Shown one piece after another: positions 6,622 to 16,273 of a stretch of 29,164 nucleotides of DNA. Within the stretch, counting starts at the first letter, position 1; each line of letters opens with the position of its first letter. The DNA lies in NCBI GenBank assembly GCA_036351575.1, contig JAZBPJ010000008.1:1-29164 (forward strand), written 5' to 3'. Position numbers and translations under genes: made by a program. Origin of the DNA: JABDPF01 sp036351575. GTDB taxonomy: Bacteria; Pseudomonadota; Gammaproteobacteria; Xanthomonadales; SZUA-36. Under the pieces are notes generated by a model, which worked only from the letters and a program-made list of their open reading frames with translations, was not told where the DNA came from and did no database searches.

Positions 6622-8634
6622 ATGCGCCTCAGAATCGCTTTTTGCATCCCCGCCTTTTTCCTGCTCTCATCACTCGTCTTCGCGGCACCCCCGATCATTA
6701 CCGGCAAGGTCGTCGACGAGCGGGGTGCCGCACTGCAGGGGGCGACCGTGACCATAAACGGCGCGCCCGTCAGCACCGACAACGGCGGGCGCTTCGAGCT
6801 GGAAGCGGGCGAGGCCGACGTGTACATGCTGGTCTATTCGGCCGATGGCCACTACCCGGCGGTCCACAGCTACAGCCCCATGGAGCTTTCCTGGTTCGAC
6901 AGCGGGGGCCGCAGCGAAACCCCCGCCGTGACCCTGGTGGCAAAAAAGCCGGGGCGCGTCATGCTGGCCTTCGGCGGCGACGCGATGATGGGCCGGCGCT
7001 ATTCCGCTCCCTACTTCGATGAACCCGCGCTGATCCGTGACGATCACCGGGCCGAGGATACGAAGGCGCTGCTGCGGCACGTGAAGCCGTATCTCGAGCA
7101 GGCCGATTTTGCCTCCGTGAACCTGGAAACCCAGGTGATGGAATCGCGGCCGGATGTGAACGCGCCCAAGTCCTACGTCTTTTTCACGCCGCCCGAGGCC
7201 GTGGCGGCCCTGCGCGACGCCGGCGTCGACTACGTCACGCTGGGCAACAACCACAGCAACGACTACCTGGCCGCGGGCATGTCCTCGACGCTGCAGGCGC
7301 TGGCAAGCGCAAACATGCCGTTTTCCGGCGGCGGGCTCAACGAGGAAGACGCCCTGCAGGCACACCGGGCCGAACTCGGCGGACAGCCCTACAGTTTTCT
7401 CGGTTATGTCGGCTGGGCCGGAAACTTCACCCCCAACCAGGCGGCCGGGCCGGGCGACAAGAGCGGCGCGGCGCTGGGCAGCAGTGAAAATATCGAGCGC
7501 ACCGTGACGCGCGAATCCCGGGCGGGCCGTCTTCCGGTCGTCCAGTACCACGGCAGCCTCGAATACGCCGATGAACCCACGCTGGTCACCGAGAGCCGGC
7601 TCAAGCAGGCCATAGACCAGGGTGCGGTCCTGGCGATCGCACACCATCCGCACGTGGTGCAGGGGTTCGAAATCTACGATGGAAAACTGGTCGCCTATTC
7701 GCTCGGCAACTTCATGTTCGACCAGTTCCACTACGCCACGCAGTACAGCTACATGGTTTATGTCTGGATGGACGGCGAACGGTTTCACCGCGCGGAGGTC
7801 GTGCCGATCCATATCCAGGGTTACACGCCCATGCCGGCCACGGATACCGTGCGCCTGAAAGTACTCAAACGGACCCAGGAACTGTCCGCCCGCCGCGGCG
7901 TCGCGCTGGGGCGCTCCGGCGGCAACGGGGTCATTTATCCGCACCACAGCCTGGTGCAAGCGGCCGTGTTCGAAGCGCCCCGCGAGAAAGGCATGACGAA
8001 CCTCTATGCGCATGACTGGAGCCGGCCGATTGGCGCGATCACCGCCGACGAGGACCAGCGCCTGCGCCTCGGCATGAACCTGCTGCCGACCGGCCACTTC
8101 GAAAACCATCATTTGCACGGCTCGCCCGACCGCAGCTGGATCGAGGACGGCGCGCAGGCCGTCGTGCGGACGGACGACGGAAACCACGTGATGACACTGG
8201 CCGTCCCGGCCGGAACCGAGGAAGAACGCATCGGCATGCGCACCTTTGAATACACCTTTGAACCCGGAACGCCGACAACTTTCGCGATTCGTGCACGGGT
8301 CGACGGTGCCGCCACGCTCACCGCCTACCAGCAATGGCGCGGGCGGCGCGACAACCGTACCGAGGCGCTGCTCGGCAACAAGCTTCGCCCGATCGGCCAG
8401 GTGCGACTTCCGGCGGACGAATGGCGCGACCTGCGCTTCGATTTCGACTCGCCGCGCGTAAGCGCCGTTTCCTACCGCGTTGTGCTCACGGTGCGACCGG
8501 AAGACAATTCACGCGACCTCGAGGCGCAATTCGACGATTTCACCCTGGTCGAGTGGATGACGCCGCCGCTGCGCGCGGGCGACCTGCCCCTGCAGGTCTC
8601 CGCCGAGCAAGCCAGCCACGTGGATATCAGATAG
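6622..8634 (+). CDS. Secreted CapA-family metallophosphatase-like protein with N-terminal carboxypeptidase-regulatory-like domain
   Basis: The 670-residue protein begins with a signal peptide (MRLRIAFCIPAFFLLSSLVF, then AA). Residues 25-108 form a small beta domain of the carboxypeptidase regulatory type (ITGKVVDERGAALQGATVTI). The CapA/PgsA-like domain (about 112-395) shows FGGDAMMG, SVNLETQ, LGNNHSNDY, QYHGSLEY and AHHPHVVQG ... YSLGNFMFDQ, with the Asp, Asn and His of a metallophosphatase fold. The remaining 270 residues look like a beta-sandwich, possibly carbohydrate-binding. CapA proteins take part in poly-gamma-glutamate capsule formation, but many homologues, including this one without capBC neighbours, have unknown targets. 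GTG at 6613 is an alternative start. The last 8 bases overlap convergent marC. Confidence 0.88.
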   Translation: MRLRIAFCIPAFFLLSSLVFAAPPIITGKVVDERGAALQGATVTINGAPVSTDNGGRFELEAGEADVYMLVYSADGHYPAVHSYSPMELSWFDSGGRSETPAVTLVAKKPGRVMLAFGGDAMMGRRYSAPYFDEPALIRDDHRAEDTKALLRHVKPYLEQADFASVNLETQVMESRPDVNAPKSYVFFTPPEAVAALRDAGVDYVTLGNNHSNDYLAAGMSSTLQALASANMPFSGGGLNEEDALQAHRAELGGQPYSFLGYVGWAGNFTPNQAAGPGDKSGAALGSSENIERTVTRESRAGRLPVVQYHGSLEYADEPTLVTESRLKQAIDQGAVLAIAHHPHVVQGFEIYDGKLVAYSLGNFMFDQFHYATQYSYMVYVWMDGERFHRAEVVPIHIQGYTPMPATDTVRLKVLKRTQELSARRGVALGRSGGNGVIYPHHSLVQAAVFEAPREKGMTNLYAHDWSRPIGAITADEDQRLRLGMNLLPTGHFENHHLHGSPDRSWIEDGAQAVVRTDDGNHVMTLAVPAGTEEERIGMRTFEYTFEPGTPTTFAIRARVDGAATLTAYQQWRGRRDNRTEALLGNKLRPIGQVRLPADEWRDLRFDFDSPRVSAVSYRVVLTVRPEDNSRDLEAQFDDFTLVEWMTPPLRAGDLPLQVSAEQASHVDIR

Positions 8635-9229
8635 CGCGTGCGATGTAGGTACTGATGCCCTCGAGGAGCATCTGCACGGCGAGGGCGATCAGCAGCATGC
8701 CCATCAGGCGCTCCATGGCGATCAGGCCGCGGCGACCGAGGACCCGCTTCAGACCGTTGGCTGAGATCAGGATCACGGATGTCAGCAGCCAGGCGATGAA
8801 AAGCGCCAGCGTCCATTCGAGCATGCGGTCCGGGTTGTCGCTGGCCAGCAGCATCACCACCGCCATGCCCGACGGACCGGCAACCATGGGAATGGCCAAT
8901 GGCACGAGCAGCGGTTCGCCGTCGATCTCTTCGCTGGCCCAGGCCGAACGTGTGACCGGAAAGACCATCTTCAGCGCGATCAGGAACAGGATGATGCCCC
9001 CGGCGATGCGGATCGAATGCTCGGACAGCTGCAGGAAGGACATGAACGTCTGGCCGAAAAACAGCAGCAGCATCAGCACGACCAGGGCCAGAAACAATTC
9101 GCGCAACAGCACGCGCATGCGGCGCTTCTCGGGAACACCCTCCAGCACGGACAGAAATACCGGGATATTGCCCAGGGGGTCCATCACCAGGAACAGCAGG
9201 GTTGCAGCCGAAATGATTTCCGCCGACAT
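8627..9229 (-). CDS. MarC family integral membrane protein (UPF0056/NAAT)
   Basis: The 200-residue inner-membrane protein has about six helices. Family features are the N-terminal FLVMDPLGNIPVFLSVL, the central GGIILFLIALKMVF, and LAIPMVAGPSGMAVVMLL, where MAGPG is more usual. The C-terminal helix has MERLMGMLLIALAVQMLLEG. MarC proteins were named after multiple antibiotic resistance, but a role in resistance is not supported in later work and the substrate is unknown. Length is standard. The 3' end overlaps the capA-like gene by 8 bases on the opposite strand. The 50-base gap to the divergent nuclease gene probably holds both promoters. Confidence 0.92.
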   Translation of the reverse strand: MSAEIISAATLLFLVMDPLGNIPVFLSVLEGVPEKRRMRVLLRELFLALVVLMLLLFFGQTFMSFLQLSEHSIRIAGGIILFLIALKMVFPVTRSAWASEEIDGEPLLVPLAIPMVAGPSGMAVVMLLASDNPDRMLEWTLALFIAWLLTSVILISANGLKRVLGRRGLIAMERLMGMLLIALAVQMLLEGISTYIARAI

Positions 9230-9279
9230 GGTCGTTCGCCTTTATCAGCCAATGAGAACGCTGGCAGTATGATAGCGAA

Positions 9280-12036
9280 ATGACCGTTTTCAAGCCCGAA
9301 GAACTTTTCATTCGCCTGTCCGAAGGTGTGCACGTCGTTACCGGCAACAGCCGGCTCGCGCGGATCTTGTCTGGCCAGTACAGCCAGTGGCGCATGGCGC
9401 GGGGCGATGGCCAGTGGCGCAGCCCGAGGATTCTGCCGTGGAACGCCTGGCTGGACGACGTGTGGGAGCAGGCCGGTCTGCAGGGACTGCTCGATGCCGG
9501 CCTTGCGGTGCCCAACCGGCAGCAACTGCTCAGCCTGTGGGAACAGGCCCTTGAGCAGTCCGGAAAAACGGGCGCCCTTTTGCGGCCGCAGTCGCTGGCC
9601 GCGCAGGCGCTGGACACGCGCCGCAGGGCCGTTGAATGGCGGCTCGACTTCAACCACCCGGCCTGGCGGGGAAGTGACGACGACAACCCGACCGCCTTTT
9701 GGCGCTGGAACGCCGAGTTCGAATCACTCTGCAGAAAAACGGGCTGGCTGCCCCCGGAGGACCGGCCAGCCCGGCTGATTGCCTTGCTGGAGGAAGGCTC
9801 TTTCAGCTACGAGGCGCGCATCGATCTGCTGGGCTTCGACGAATTCAATCCGGCGCAGGCCGCGCTGCTTCGCGCGCTCGAGCGCGCGGGCTCGACGGTT
9901 ACGACCGTCTCGCTGTCCTCGCGGGGGGCTGCGCCGAAGATGTGGAAAGCGACGGGGCGCAGAGAGGAACTCGATCGCATGGCGCGCTGGGTCCGGCGTC
10001 GCTACACCGGGTCCGAGGAAGCCATCATCGCCGTTATCGTGCCGGAGCTGGAAAACCGACGGCATGAAGTCGAGCGCGCGCTGCAGGATATCCTGCTGCC
10101 GGGCCGCCCCCTGGGACCCGCAGCAGAGCGTCCCTGGAACATATCCCTGGGCGCCCCGCTGTCCCGCTTGCCCATGATCGCCAGCGCGTTCGATCTGTTC
10201 GAAATGCTGAATCGCCGGGTCGATATCCAGGCTGTCAGCGCCGTGCTGAGATCGCCCTGGATTACCGGGGCGGCCGAGGAAAGCGCGCCACGGGCACTGC
10301 TCGAAAAACGGCTCAGGGACGTCTATCCCAGGCTGCTCGATCTGAACGAGGTGGAATTCCAGGCGCGGCAGACCAGGCAGCATGCGCGCGACGGCAGCGA
10401 GCTTCCGCCGGAGCAGCACGAGCCCCATCCGTGGAACTGCCCGCTGCTCAGGCCGGTCCTGCAGGCGCTGACGGCGTTCGATACGCGGGGGCGCAAAACC
10501 GCCTCTGCCTGGGCCGACGCCCTTGAAAACCTGCTCGGTCGCTGCGGCTGGCCGGTTGCCGGTAACGAGGTTGCCGCTGCGGATGAACAGGACTCCAACT
10601 GGCAGGCCTACCAGGCCTGGCAGGAGGCCCTGCGTACGCTGGCCTCCACGGACGCAGCCGCCCCGAAAATCGAATTCTCCCGCGCCGTCGCAACGCTTCG
10701 GCGGATTTGCCAGGACAAGGTCTTCCAGCCGGCGACGGGGCCCGCCCGGATCCAGGTGCTGGGCCTCTATGAAGCCAACAGCCTGCGGTTCGATCACCTC
10801 TGGGTGCTGGGCCTGCACAACGACAACTGGCCGCCGCCGGCGCGGCCCGATCCCTTCGTTCCGCGCCAACTGCAGCAACAGTCGGGGTTGCCTCATTCCA
10901 GCCCGCAGCGCGAGCTGGAGGTGGCCCGAACGGTCACCGCGCGCTTGCTGGAGACGGCCCCCGACATCGTGTTCAGTTATCCCGGCCGGCAGGACGGTGA
11001 AAAATGCCTTCCCAGCCCCTTGCTCAGGGATGGCGTCCGGAACATCGAGACCGTAAGCGCCTGGAAAGGCGACAGCTGGAGCCTGGCCCAGGCACGGGGC
11101 GACAAGCCGCGCCTCGATCCGCTCGAAGGACCCGGCCCGATGCGAGGGGACACGGCGCGGGGCGGCAGCAGCATCCTGAAACACCAGGCGCTCTGCCCGT
11201 TTCGCGCCTTTGCCGCCAACCGGCTCGGCGCCGAGGGCCTGGAAGCACCGGTCGACGGCATCAGCGCGAAGCTGCACGGCACACTCGTGCACCGCGTCCT
11301 GGAACGGTTCTGGCGCGAGACCGGGAACCGGGACGCACTGCTGCAGCTGGAGGAAGAGGAGCTGGAGGAGCGTATCCGCGGACACGTCATCGCCGTGCTG
11401 GATGACGAGCGCGGATTGCGGTTCCGCCCGCAATTCCGCCGGGTGGAGGCAGCGCGCCTGCAGCGGCTGCTGCGGCGCGGCCTGGAACTCGACGCGCAGC
11501 GCGAGGCGTTCCGGGTGGAAGGCTTTGAACGCGAGGTGCTCTACGAAATCGACGGACAGGTCATCCGCCTGTACATCGACCGCATCGACCGGCTGGCAAA
11601 CGGCGGACTCGCCATCATCGATTACAAGACCGGTCGCGTGGATCCGAAAAAGTGGTTCGGCGAGCGCCCGGAAGACCCCCAGCTGCCGCTGTATGCCGTC
11701 AGTTCAGACGAAACACCGCAAGGCGTCGTGTTCGCGGTCATGCGCGACGACGAATGCCTGTTCCGCGGCGTGGTGCGCGGCGAGGGCGCTTTTCCCGGCC
11801 TGCCGCCGAAACGCCGCAAAGACAACCTCTACCTTCACGAGGCCGGTGAAAACATGGAGAACACGGTTGAGGATTGGCGACAGGTACTGCACCGGCTGAT
11901 GGCGGACTTCCTGGCAGGCCAGGCGGCGATCGACCCCAAGAACGGAACGCGGACCTGCGAGGACAGCTGGTGCGAGTTGCGCTCGCTGTGCCGAATACGC
12001 GAACTGGAACGAATCGACACGGTGGATGCGCCATGA
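9280..12036 (+). CDS. AddB-like PD-(D/E)XK nuclease with probable Fe-S site (DNA double-strand break repair)
   Basis: The 918-residue protein resembles the AddB-like 'probable DNA repair' proteins of Proteobacteria. The N-terminal part (VHVVTGNSRLARIL) sits where a helicase Walker A would be but lacks GKT, so this half is a dead helicase fold. The C-terminal RecB-type nuclease has Asp767 (YIDRID) and Asp781-Tyr-Lys783 (IIDYKTGR). Cys639 (LCPFRAF) and Cys893, Cys898 and Cys904 (C-x4-C-x5-C) have the layout of an AddB/Cas4-type [4Fe-4S] clamp. It overlaps the helicase gene by 4 bases (ATGA), so the products are probably made as a complex that processes DNA ends. TATGAT lies 6 bases before the ATG and no ribosome binding site is seen, so the mRNA may be leaderless. 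Confidence 0.9.
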   Translation: MTVFKPEELFIRLSEGVHVVTGNSRLARILSGQYSQWRMARGDGQWRSPRILPWNAWLDDVWEQAGLQGLLDAGLAVPNRQQLLSLWEQALEQSGKTGALLRPQSLAAQALDTRRRAVEWRLDFNHPAWRGSDDDNPTAFWRWNAEFESLCRKTGWLPPEDRPARLIALLEEGSFSYEARIDLLGFDEFNPAQAALLRALERAGSTVTTVSLSSRGAAPKMWKATGRREELDRMARWVRRRYTGSEEAIIAVIVPELENRRHEVERALQDILLPGRPLGPAAERPWNISLGAPLSRLPMIASAFDLFEMLNRRVDIQAVSAVLRSPWITGAAEESAPRALLEKRLRDVYPRLLDLNEVEFQARQTRQHARDGSELPPEQHEPHPWNCPLLRPVLQALTAFDTRGRKTASAWADALENLLGRCGWPVAGNEVAAADEQDSNWQAYQAWQEALRTLASTDAAAPKIEFSRAVATLRRICQDKVFQPATGPARIQVLGLYEANSLRFDHLWVLGLHNDNWPPPARPDPFVPRQLQQQSGLPHSSPQRELEVARTVTARLLETAPDIVFSYPGRQDGEKCLPSPLLRDGVRNIETVSAWKGDSWSLAQARGDKPRLDPLEGPGPMRGDTARGGSSILKHQALCPFRAFAANRLGAEGLEAPVDGISAKLHGTLVHRVLERFWRETGNRDALLQLEEEELEERIRGHVIAVLDDERGLRFRPQFRRVEAARLQRLLRRGLELDAQREAFRVEGFEREVLYEIDGQVIRLYIDRIDRLANGGLAIIDYKTGRVDPKKWFGERPEDPQLPLYAVSSDETPQGVVFAVMRDDECLFRGVVRGEGAFPGLPPKRRKDNLYLHEAGENMENTVEDWRQVLHRLMADFLAGQAAIDPKNGTRTCEDSWCELRSLCRIRELERIDTVDAP

Positions 12037-15000
12037 GCCAGCCGTCCGATCTCAGGCAGCGGGAACAGGGTATCGACCCCAACCGCTCGTTCATCGTCCA
12101 GGCCCCGGCCGGCTCCGGAAAAACGGAACTGCTCACGCAGCGCATGCTGATGCTGCTGGCCCACGTCGAAAACCCGGAAGAAGCCGTCGCCATCACCTTC
12201 ACCCGCAAGGCCGCCGCCGAGATGGCGCACCGCTTGCTGGATCGCCTCAATTCGGCCCGGCACAACCCCGCCGGCGATGGGCTGGAGCCCTACCTCGCAA
12301 CCAGCCACCGGCTGGCCCTGAAAGTGCTTGAAAACGACGAAAGGCGCGGCTGGCAGCTGCTGGACCAGCCCAGCCGGCTGCGTATTCGCACCATCGACAG
12401 CCTGTGCAGCGACCTGGCCCGCCAGTTGCCGATTCTTTCGGGGCTCAGCGCCGGCCAGCAGATCGCCGAGGATCCGCAACCGCTCTACCTGCAGGCCGCC
12501 ACCCGCACGATGGCTGCCATCGAGGACGCAAGCGACGATCGCCACGAAGACGTGGCCCGCATTCTCGACCGCTACGATAACCAGTACGACCGCCTGGTCG
12601 AACTGCTGACCGGGATGCTCGGTCAGCGCGACCAGTGGCAGACGCAGCTGGCGAAACTGCGGGTCGGCGAAAATTTCGACCGCGCTGCCCTGGAAGACAC
12701 GCTGCGGGACCTGGTCCAGCGGGAGCTGGCCGAAATCGTCGCAGAAATCCCTGAATCCCTGTGGGACGGCCTGGCGCCGACCCTGGCCTATGCGGCGGAC
12801 AACAGCCCGGCGGACGCCGAAGCGCTCTCCGCGCTGCTCGAGGCGGGCGCCCGGGAAGACGGCAGCATTCGCTTGCCGGCCAGCGCGGACGGACTGGAAC
12901 ACTGGATTACGCTGGTACGCCGGCTGTTGACGGCGGATGGCAAAAACATTCGCAAGGCGCCCGATGCAAAGGCCGGGTTCCCGGCCCCCAGCGGCGCGAA
13001 AGGCGAGGAGCGCGCCCGGCGCCAGTATTGGAAAGACGACTTTAGCGCGCGCCTCGATATGCTGCGCGAACGCAATGGCCTGTGCGAGCGCCTGGCCACC
13101 ATATTGAGCCTGCCGCGCCCGGAATACGACGACGAGGCCTGGGCTTCACTGCAGTCGCTGATGCACATCCTGACGCGCAGCCAGCAGGAATGGCTGCTCG
13201 TGATGGCGGAAAGCGGCAACGCCGATTTCATCGAGATCGCCGCGCGCGCGCTGCTCGCCCTGGGCGGGGAAGGCGAACCCAGCGAATTCGCCCTGCGGCT
13301 CGACTACCGAATCCGCCACCTGCTGGTGGACGAGTTCCAGGATACCTCGCACAGCCAGATCCGGCTGCTGGAACGGCTGACCGAGGGCTGGACGGCCGGC
13401 GACGGCCGCACCCTGTTCCTGGTCGGCGACCCGATGCAGTCCATTTACCGTTTTCGAAAGGCCGAGGTCAGCCTGTTCATCAAGATTTTCGAAAGCCGCC
13501 GGTTCGGGCAGCTGGCGTTGGAACCCCTGCAGCTGCGCGTGAACTTCCGCTCGACGGCAAACATGGTCGAATGGGTCAACTCGGTGTTTCCGAGGGTCCT
13601 GCCCGGTGAAAACGACGCGGTCAAGAGCGCGGTGGCCTACAGCCCGGCCACGGCGCGCCCCGGCGCGCCGCTATCCGGAGTCGTGCGGACCAGCCTGTCC
13701 TGCCGAAAAGACGACCTGGCCGAGGCCGAGCGGGTCGTTGATGTCATCAGGGCCCGCGACCCGAAAAAGAAAACGGCAATCCTGGTGCGCTCCCGCAAAC
13801 ATGCGGCCGCCATCCTTGCGCGGCTCGATGAGCTCAAGCAGCACGATGCGCATTTTCGCTACAGCGCGGTGGACTTCTACCCGCTGACGGAAAGCCCGCT
13901 GATCCAGGACCTGGTTTCACTGACACTGGCGCTGCTGCAGCCGGTCGACCGCCTGGCCTGGCTGTCGGTGCTGCGCGCCCCCTTTGTCGGGCTCGACCTT
14001 GCGGACCTCGATGCGCTGGCGGGCGGCGCCTCGGCGCCGTCGGTACCGGAAGCCATCGAAACCCGTTTCGACCGCCTCGGCGAATCCGGCCAGGCGCGCC
14101 TGCGCCGTGTTTCACCCGCACTGCAAGAAGCCATGCGCCTGCGCGGGCGGGCGCCGATCCGGGAGGTGGTGGAATCCGCGTGGCAGCAGCTGGGCGGGCC
14201 GGCCAGCGTTGAAAACGAGAGTGAACTGCAGGACGCCGCAACGTTTTTCGACCGCCTCGAAGCGCTCGAACGAGGCGGCCATGCCATCGATCGCGGCAGC
14301 CTGGAAAAACAGCTCGAAAACCTCTGGGCGGAGCCCGACGCGCAGGCCGGGGACCGCCTCCAGGTAATGACCATCTATTCCGCCAAGGGCCTTGAGTTCG
14401 ACACCGTGATTCTGCCCGGCCTGAACAAGGGCACCGGCAGCGACGGAGCCAAGCTGATGCACTGGTTCGAACTGGCCGAGCAGGACCGCATCGTCTTTTC
14501 CCCCATGCGCAATGTCGAGGAAAAAGAAACAGCAAAACGCGAAGGCGACCTGGTCCGCTTCATATCCGGCGTCGAACGGGAACGGCAGAGGCTGGAAAAC
14601 GGCAGGCTGCTGTACGTCGCGGCCACGCGGGCCATAAGCAACCTGTACCTGTTCGCCGATGTCCCGCCCGACAGCAAAGGGGAGTTCAAACCGGCCCCGG
14701 CGACGCTGCTGGCCGAGCTCTGGCCCGCCCTGCCCGCGGAGGCGCTCGACCAACTCGAACGGCAGCTCGCCGACCTGGAGGAAACACCCGGCGACCAATC
14801 GCCATGGGTCATTGCCCAACGCTACCGCCGGCTGGACACGGACTGGGCGCCACCTGCGCCTGCCGAGCCCCTGCCCATGGAACAGCCGGAATTGCCCGAG
14901 CCCCCCGATTACATTCCGTTCCGCTGGGCCGGCGAAGACGCACGCCTGGCCGGTGACCTGGTTCACCGAATCTTGCAGTTGATCGCGGAAGAGGGCAGCG

Positions 15001-15449
15001 CAGCCTGGCGGCAAAAAGGCGGTTTTACCAAGAACGGGAAGTGGTGCCGTCAACAGCTCCAGTCCGGCGGTATTCGCGGAACGAGGGCGGACAGGATCCT
15101 GCAGCGTATCGAGCGGGCGGTCAACGTGGCCCTCGAATCGAAAACCGGGCGCTGGCTGCTGGCCGACCACCAGGAAGCCGACTGCGAGTACGCCCTCACG
15201 GCGGTGCTCGAAGGACGCCCGGTCAACCTGGTGCTTGACCGGACCTTCGTGCACGGGGGAGAACGCTGGATCATCGATTACAAGACGTCCGATCACGAGG
15301 GCGGCAGCCTGGAGGATTTCCTCAAGAGTGAGGCGGACCGCTATCGAGAGCAACTGGAACGGTACCGGCGAGCCATGGCGCTCAACGAAAAACGGCCGAT
15401 ACGGACCGCGCTGTACTTCCCGCTGCTGGACCACTTCCTGGAGATCTGA
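12033..15449 (+). CDS. RecB/AddA-like UvrD-family helicase with C-terminal nuclease
   Basis: The 1138-residue protein carries all superfamily 1A helicase motifs. Walker A is APAGSGKTELL (about residues 24-34), motif Ia AITFTRKAAAEM, motif II LLVDEFQDTS, motif III LFLVGDPMQSIYRFR, motif IV LRVNFRST, motif V YSAKGLEFDTVILP and motif VI LLYVAATRA. The C terminus has a RecB-type nuclease with Asp1069 (LVLDRTF) and Asp1082-Tyr-Lys1084 (IIDYKTSD). With the AddB-like partner it forms a helicase-nuclease that resects double-strand breaks for recombination. Its start overlaps the partner's stop as ATGA, which implies translational coupling. No recC- or recD-like gene is present, so it is nearer to AddAB than RecBCD. 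No further gene follows in the same direction. Confidence 0.94.
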   Translation: MSQPSDLRQREQGIDPNRSFIVQAPAGSGKTELLTQRMLMLLAHVENPEEAVAITFTRKAAAEMAHRLLDRLNSARHNPAGDGLEPYLATSHRLALKVLENDERRGWQLLDQPSRLRIRTIDSLCSDLARQLPILSGLSAGQQIAEDPQPLYLQAATRTMAAIEDASDDRHEDVARILDRYDNQYDRLVELLTGMLGQRDQWQTQLAKLRVGENFDRAALEDTLRDLVQRELAEIVAEIPESLWDGLAPTLAYAADNSPADAEALSALLEAGAREDGSIRLPASADGLEHWITLVRRLLTADGKNIRKAPDAKAGFPAPSGAKGEERARRQYWKDDFSARLDMLRERNGLCERLATILSLPRPEYDDEAWASLQSLMHILTRSQQEWLLVMAESGNADFIEIAARALLALGGEGEPSEFALRLDYRIRHLLVDEFQDTSHSQIRLLERLTEGWTAGDGRTLFLVGDPMQSIYRFRKAEVSLFIKIFESRRFGQLALEPLQLRVNFRSTANMVEWVNSVFPRVLPGENDAVKSAVAYSPATARPGAPLSGVVRTSLSCRKDDLAEAERVVDVIRARDPKKKTAILVRSRKHAAAILARLDELKQHDAHFRYSAVDFYPLTESPLIQDLVSLTLALLQPVDRLAWLSVLRAPFVGLDLADLDALAGGASAPSVPEAIETRFDRLGESGQARLRRVSPALQEAMRLRGRAPIREVVESAWQQLGGPASVENESELQDAATFFDRLEALERGGHAIDRGSLEKQLENLWAEPDAQAGDRLQVMTIYSAKGLEFDTVILPGLNKGTGSDGAKLMHWFELAEQDRIVFSPMRNVEEKETAKREGDLVRFISGVERERQRLENGRLLYVAATRAISNLYLFADVPPDSKGEFKPAPATLLAELWPALPAEALDQLERQLADLEETPGDQSPWVIAQRYRRLDTDWAPPAPAEPLPMEQPELPEPPDYIPFRWAGEDARLAGDLVHRILQLIAEEGSAAWRQKGGFTKNGKWCRQQLQSGGIRGTRADRILQRIERAVNVALESKTGRWLLADHQEADCEYALTAVLEGRPVNLVLDRTFVHGGERWIIDYKTSDHEGGSLEDFLKSEADRYREQLERYRRAMALNEKRPIRTALYFPLLDHFLEI

Positions 15450-15472
15450 AACCGGCGCCCAGGCCGGATCGC

Positions 15473-15739
15473 TTACCTCAGCTGGGAATCCTTGCTGCCG
15501 CGCCGGTTGTAGCCGGCCTCGACCGCCTGTTCGCGGTCCGCCGCTTCCTGGCAGGTGACGCACAGCCGCGCGCCCGGCAGCGCCTTGCGCCGGGCTTCCG
15601 GAATCCGCTCACCGCATTCCGCGCAGTGTTCCCGCCCGGGGCCGCTGGGCAGCTTGCTGCGCGCGCGCCTGATCCCGTCTTCGACGCTGGCGTCGATCTG
15701 TTCCTGCACGGCGCCGTCTTTGGCAAAACCGCCCGCCAT
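15473..15739 (-). CDS. DksA/TraR family C4 zinc-finger protein (YbiI-like)
   Basis: This short DksA/TraR-family protein of 88 residues has an N-terminal helix region (EQIDASVEDGIRRARSKL). A C4 zinc finger follows, with Cys39, Cys42, Cys60 and Cys63 (CAEC ... CVTC). It lacks the long coiled coil with the DxxDxA tip of true DksA, so it is more like YbiI/TraR. Such proteins may bind RNA polymerase or only share the finger. Its ATG overlaps the stop of the DUF4124 gene (TGATG), so both are one unit. The C-terminal residues GYNRRG are typical of this short subfamily. Confidence 0.87.
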   Translation of the reverse strand: MAGGFAKDGAVQEQIDASVEDGIRRARSKLPSGPGREHCAECGERIPEARRKALPGARLCVTCQEAADREQAVEAGYNRRGSKDSQLR

Positions 15740-16266
15740 CAGGAACCGCCCCCGGTATCGTCCAGGCCCGGAACGATCGGCCGCGGCGGCTTGATCGTGC
15801 TGGGCGGCCTGATCGGATCACCGGGGCCGGGCGGTGGGCGCTCGATCGGCGGCAACGGCTGCACCGGACGGATGGGCGGAATGTAGTAAGCGGGGTAACT
15901 CCGGTTTCGATATTCGTATTCACGCCTGCGGGCTTCCGCCTCGGCCGCCTGGCGCGCCTGCCAGCGCTGCTGCTCCAGGCGCTCTTCGCGCTTCTGCTCC
16001 ATTTCCTCGCGCAGGGACTGCATGCGTTCCTGCTGTTCCTTGACGTTGTAAATGTCCGCTTCAGGATCAAAGTCCGAGGGCCGGTTATCGGACAGCGCCA
16101 TGCGGTCGACGTCCGCTTCCGGCGCTTTCGGCGCGGTCTGGCTGAAATGCACGACACCGTTTTCGTCCGTCCAGCGATAGATTTCCGTGGCGCCGGCAGA
16201 GCTGCCCAGTAAAGCAGCAAGCACCAGTGAAAAAACCATTGAAATGTATCGCCGGGGTCGGTCCAT
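15739..16266 (-). CDS. DUF4124 domain periplasmic protein
   Basis: The 175-residue exported protein has a basic N terminus (MDRPRRYISMVF), a hydrophobic signal stretch, and cleavage near SSAGA. The DUF4124 motif EIYRWTDENGVVHFSQ follows at once. A coiled-coil, Glu/Arg-rich segment comes next (EQQERMQSLREEMEQKREER and beyond), then a proline-rich tail (PPIRPVQPLPPIERPP). DUF4124 proteins are common in Gammaproteobacteria and their function is unknown. I chose the second in-frame ATG because a TATAAT hexamer ends 7 bases before it; the first ATG, at 16275, lies inside that hexamer. No ribosome binding site is seen. It is co-transcribed with the zinc-finger gene downstream. Confidence 0.85.
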   Translation of the reverse strand: MDRPRRYISMVFSLVLAALLGSSAGATEIYRWTDENGVVHFSQTAPKAPEADVDRMALSDNRPSDFDPEADIYNVKEQQERMQSLREEMEQKREERLEQQRWQARQAAEAEARRREYEYRNRSYPAYYIPPIRPVQPLPPIERPPPGPGDPIRPPSTIKPPRPIVPGLDDTGGGS

Positions 16267-16273
16267 ACCGACC

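Noticed and set aside
6670..8334. 554-codon open frame on the minus strand inside the capA-like gene
   Set aside because: It lies entirely opposite a gene with clear domains, its protein is rich in His, Arg and Gly with no known motif, and long antisense frames are expected in GC-rich coding DNA.
9724..11433. 569-codon open frame on the minus strand across the nuclease gene
   Set aside because: It is opposite conserved nuclease motifs, has no ribosome binding site and no recognisable domain.
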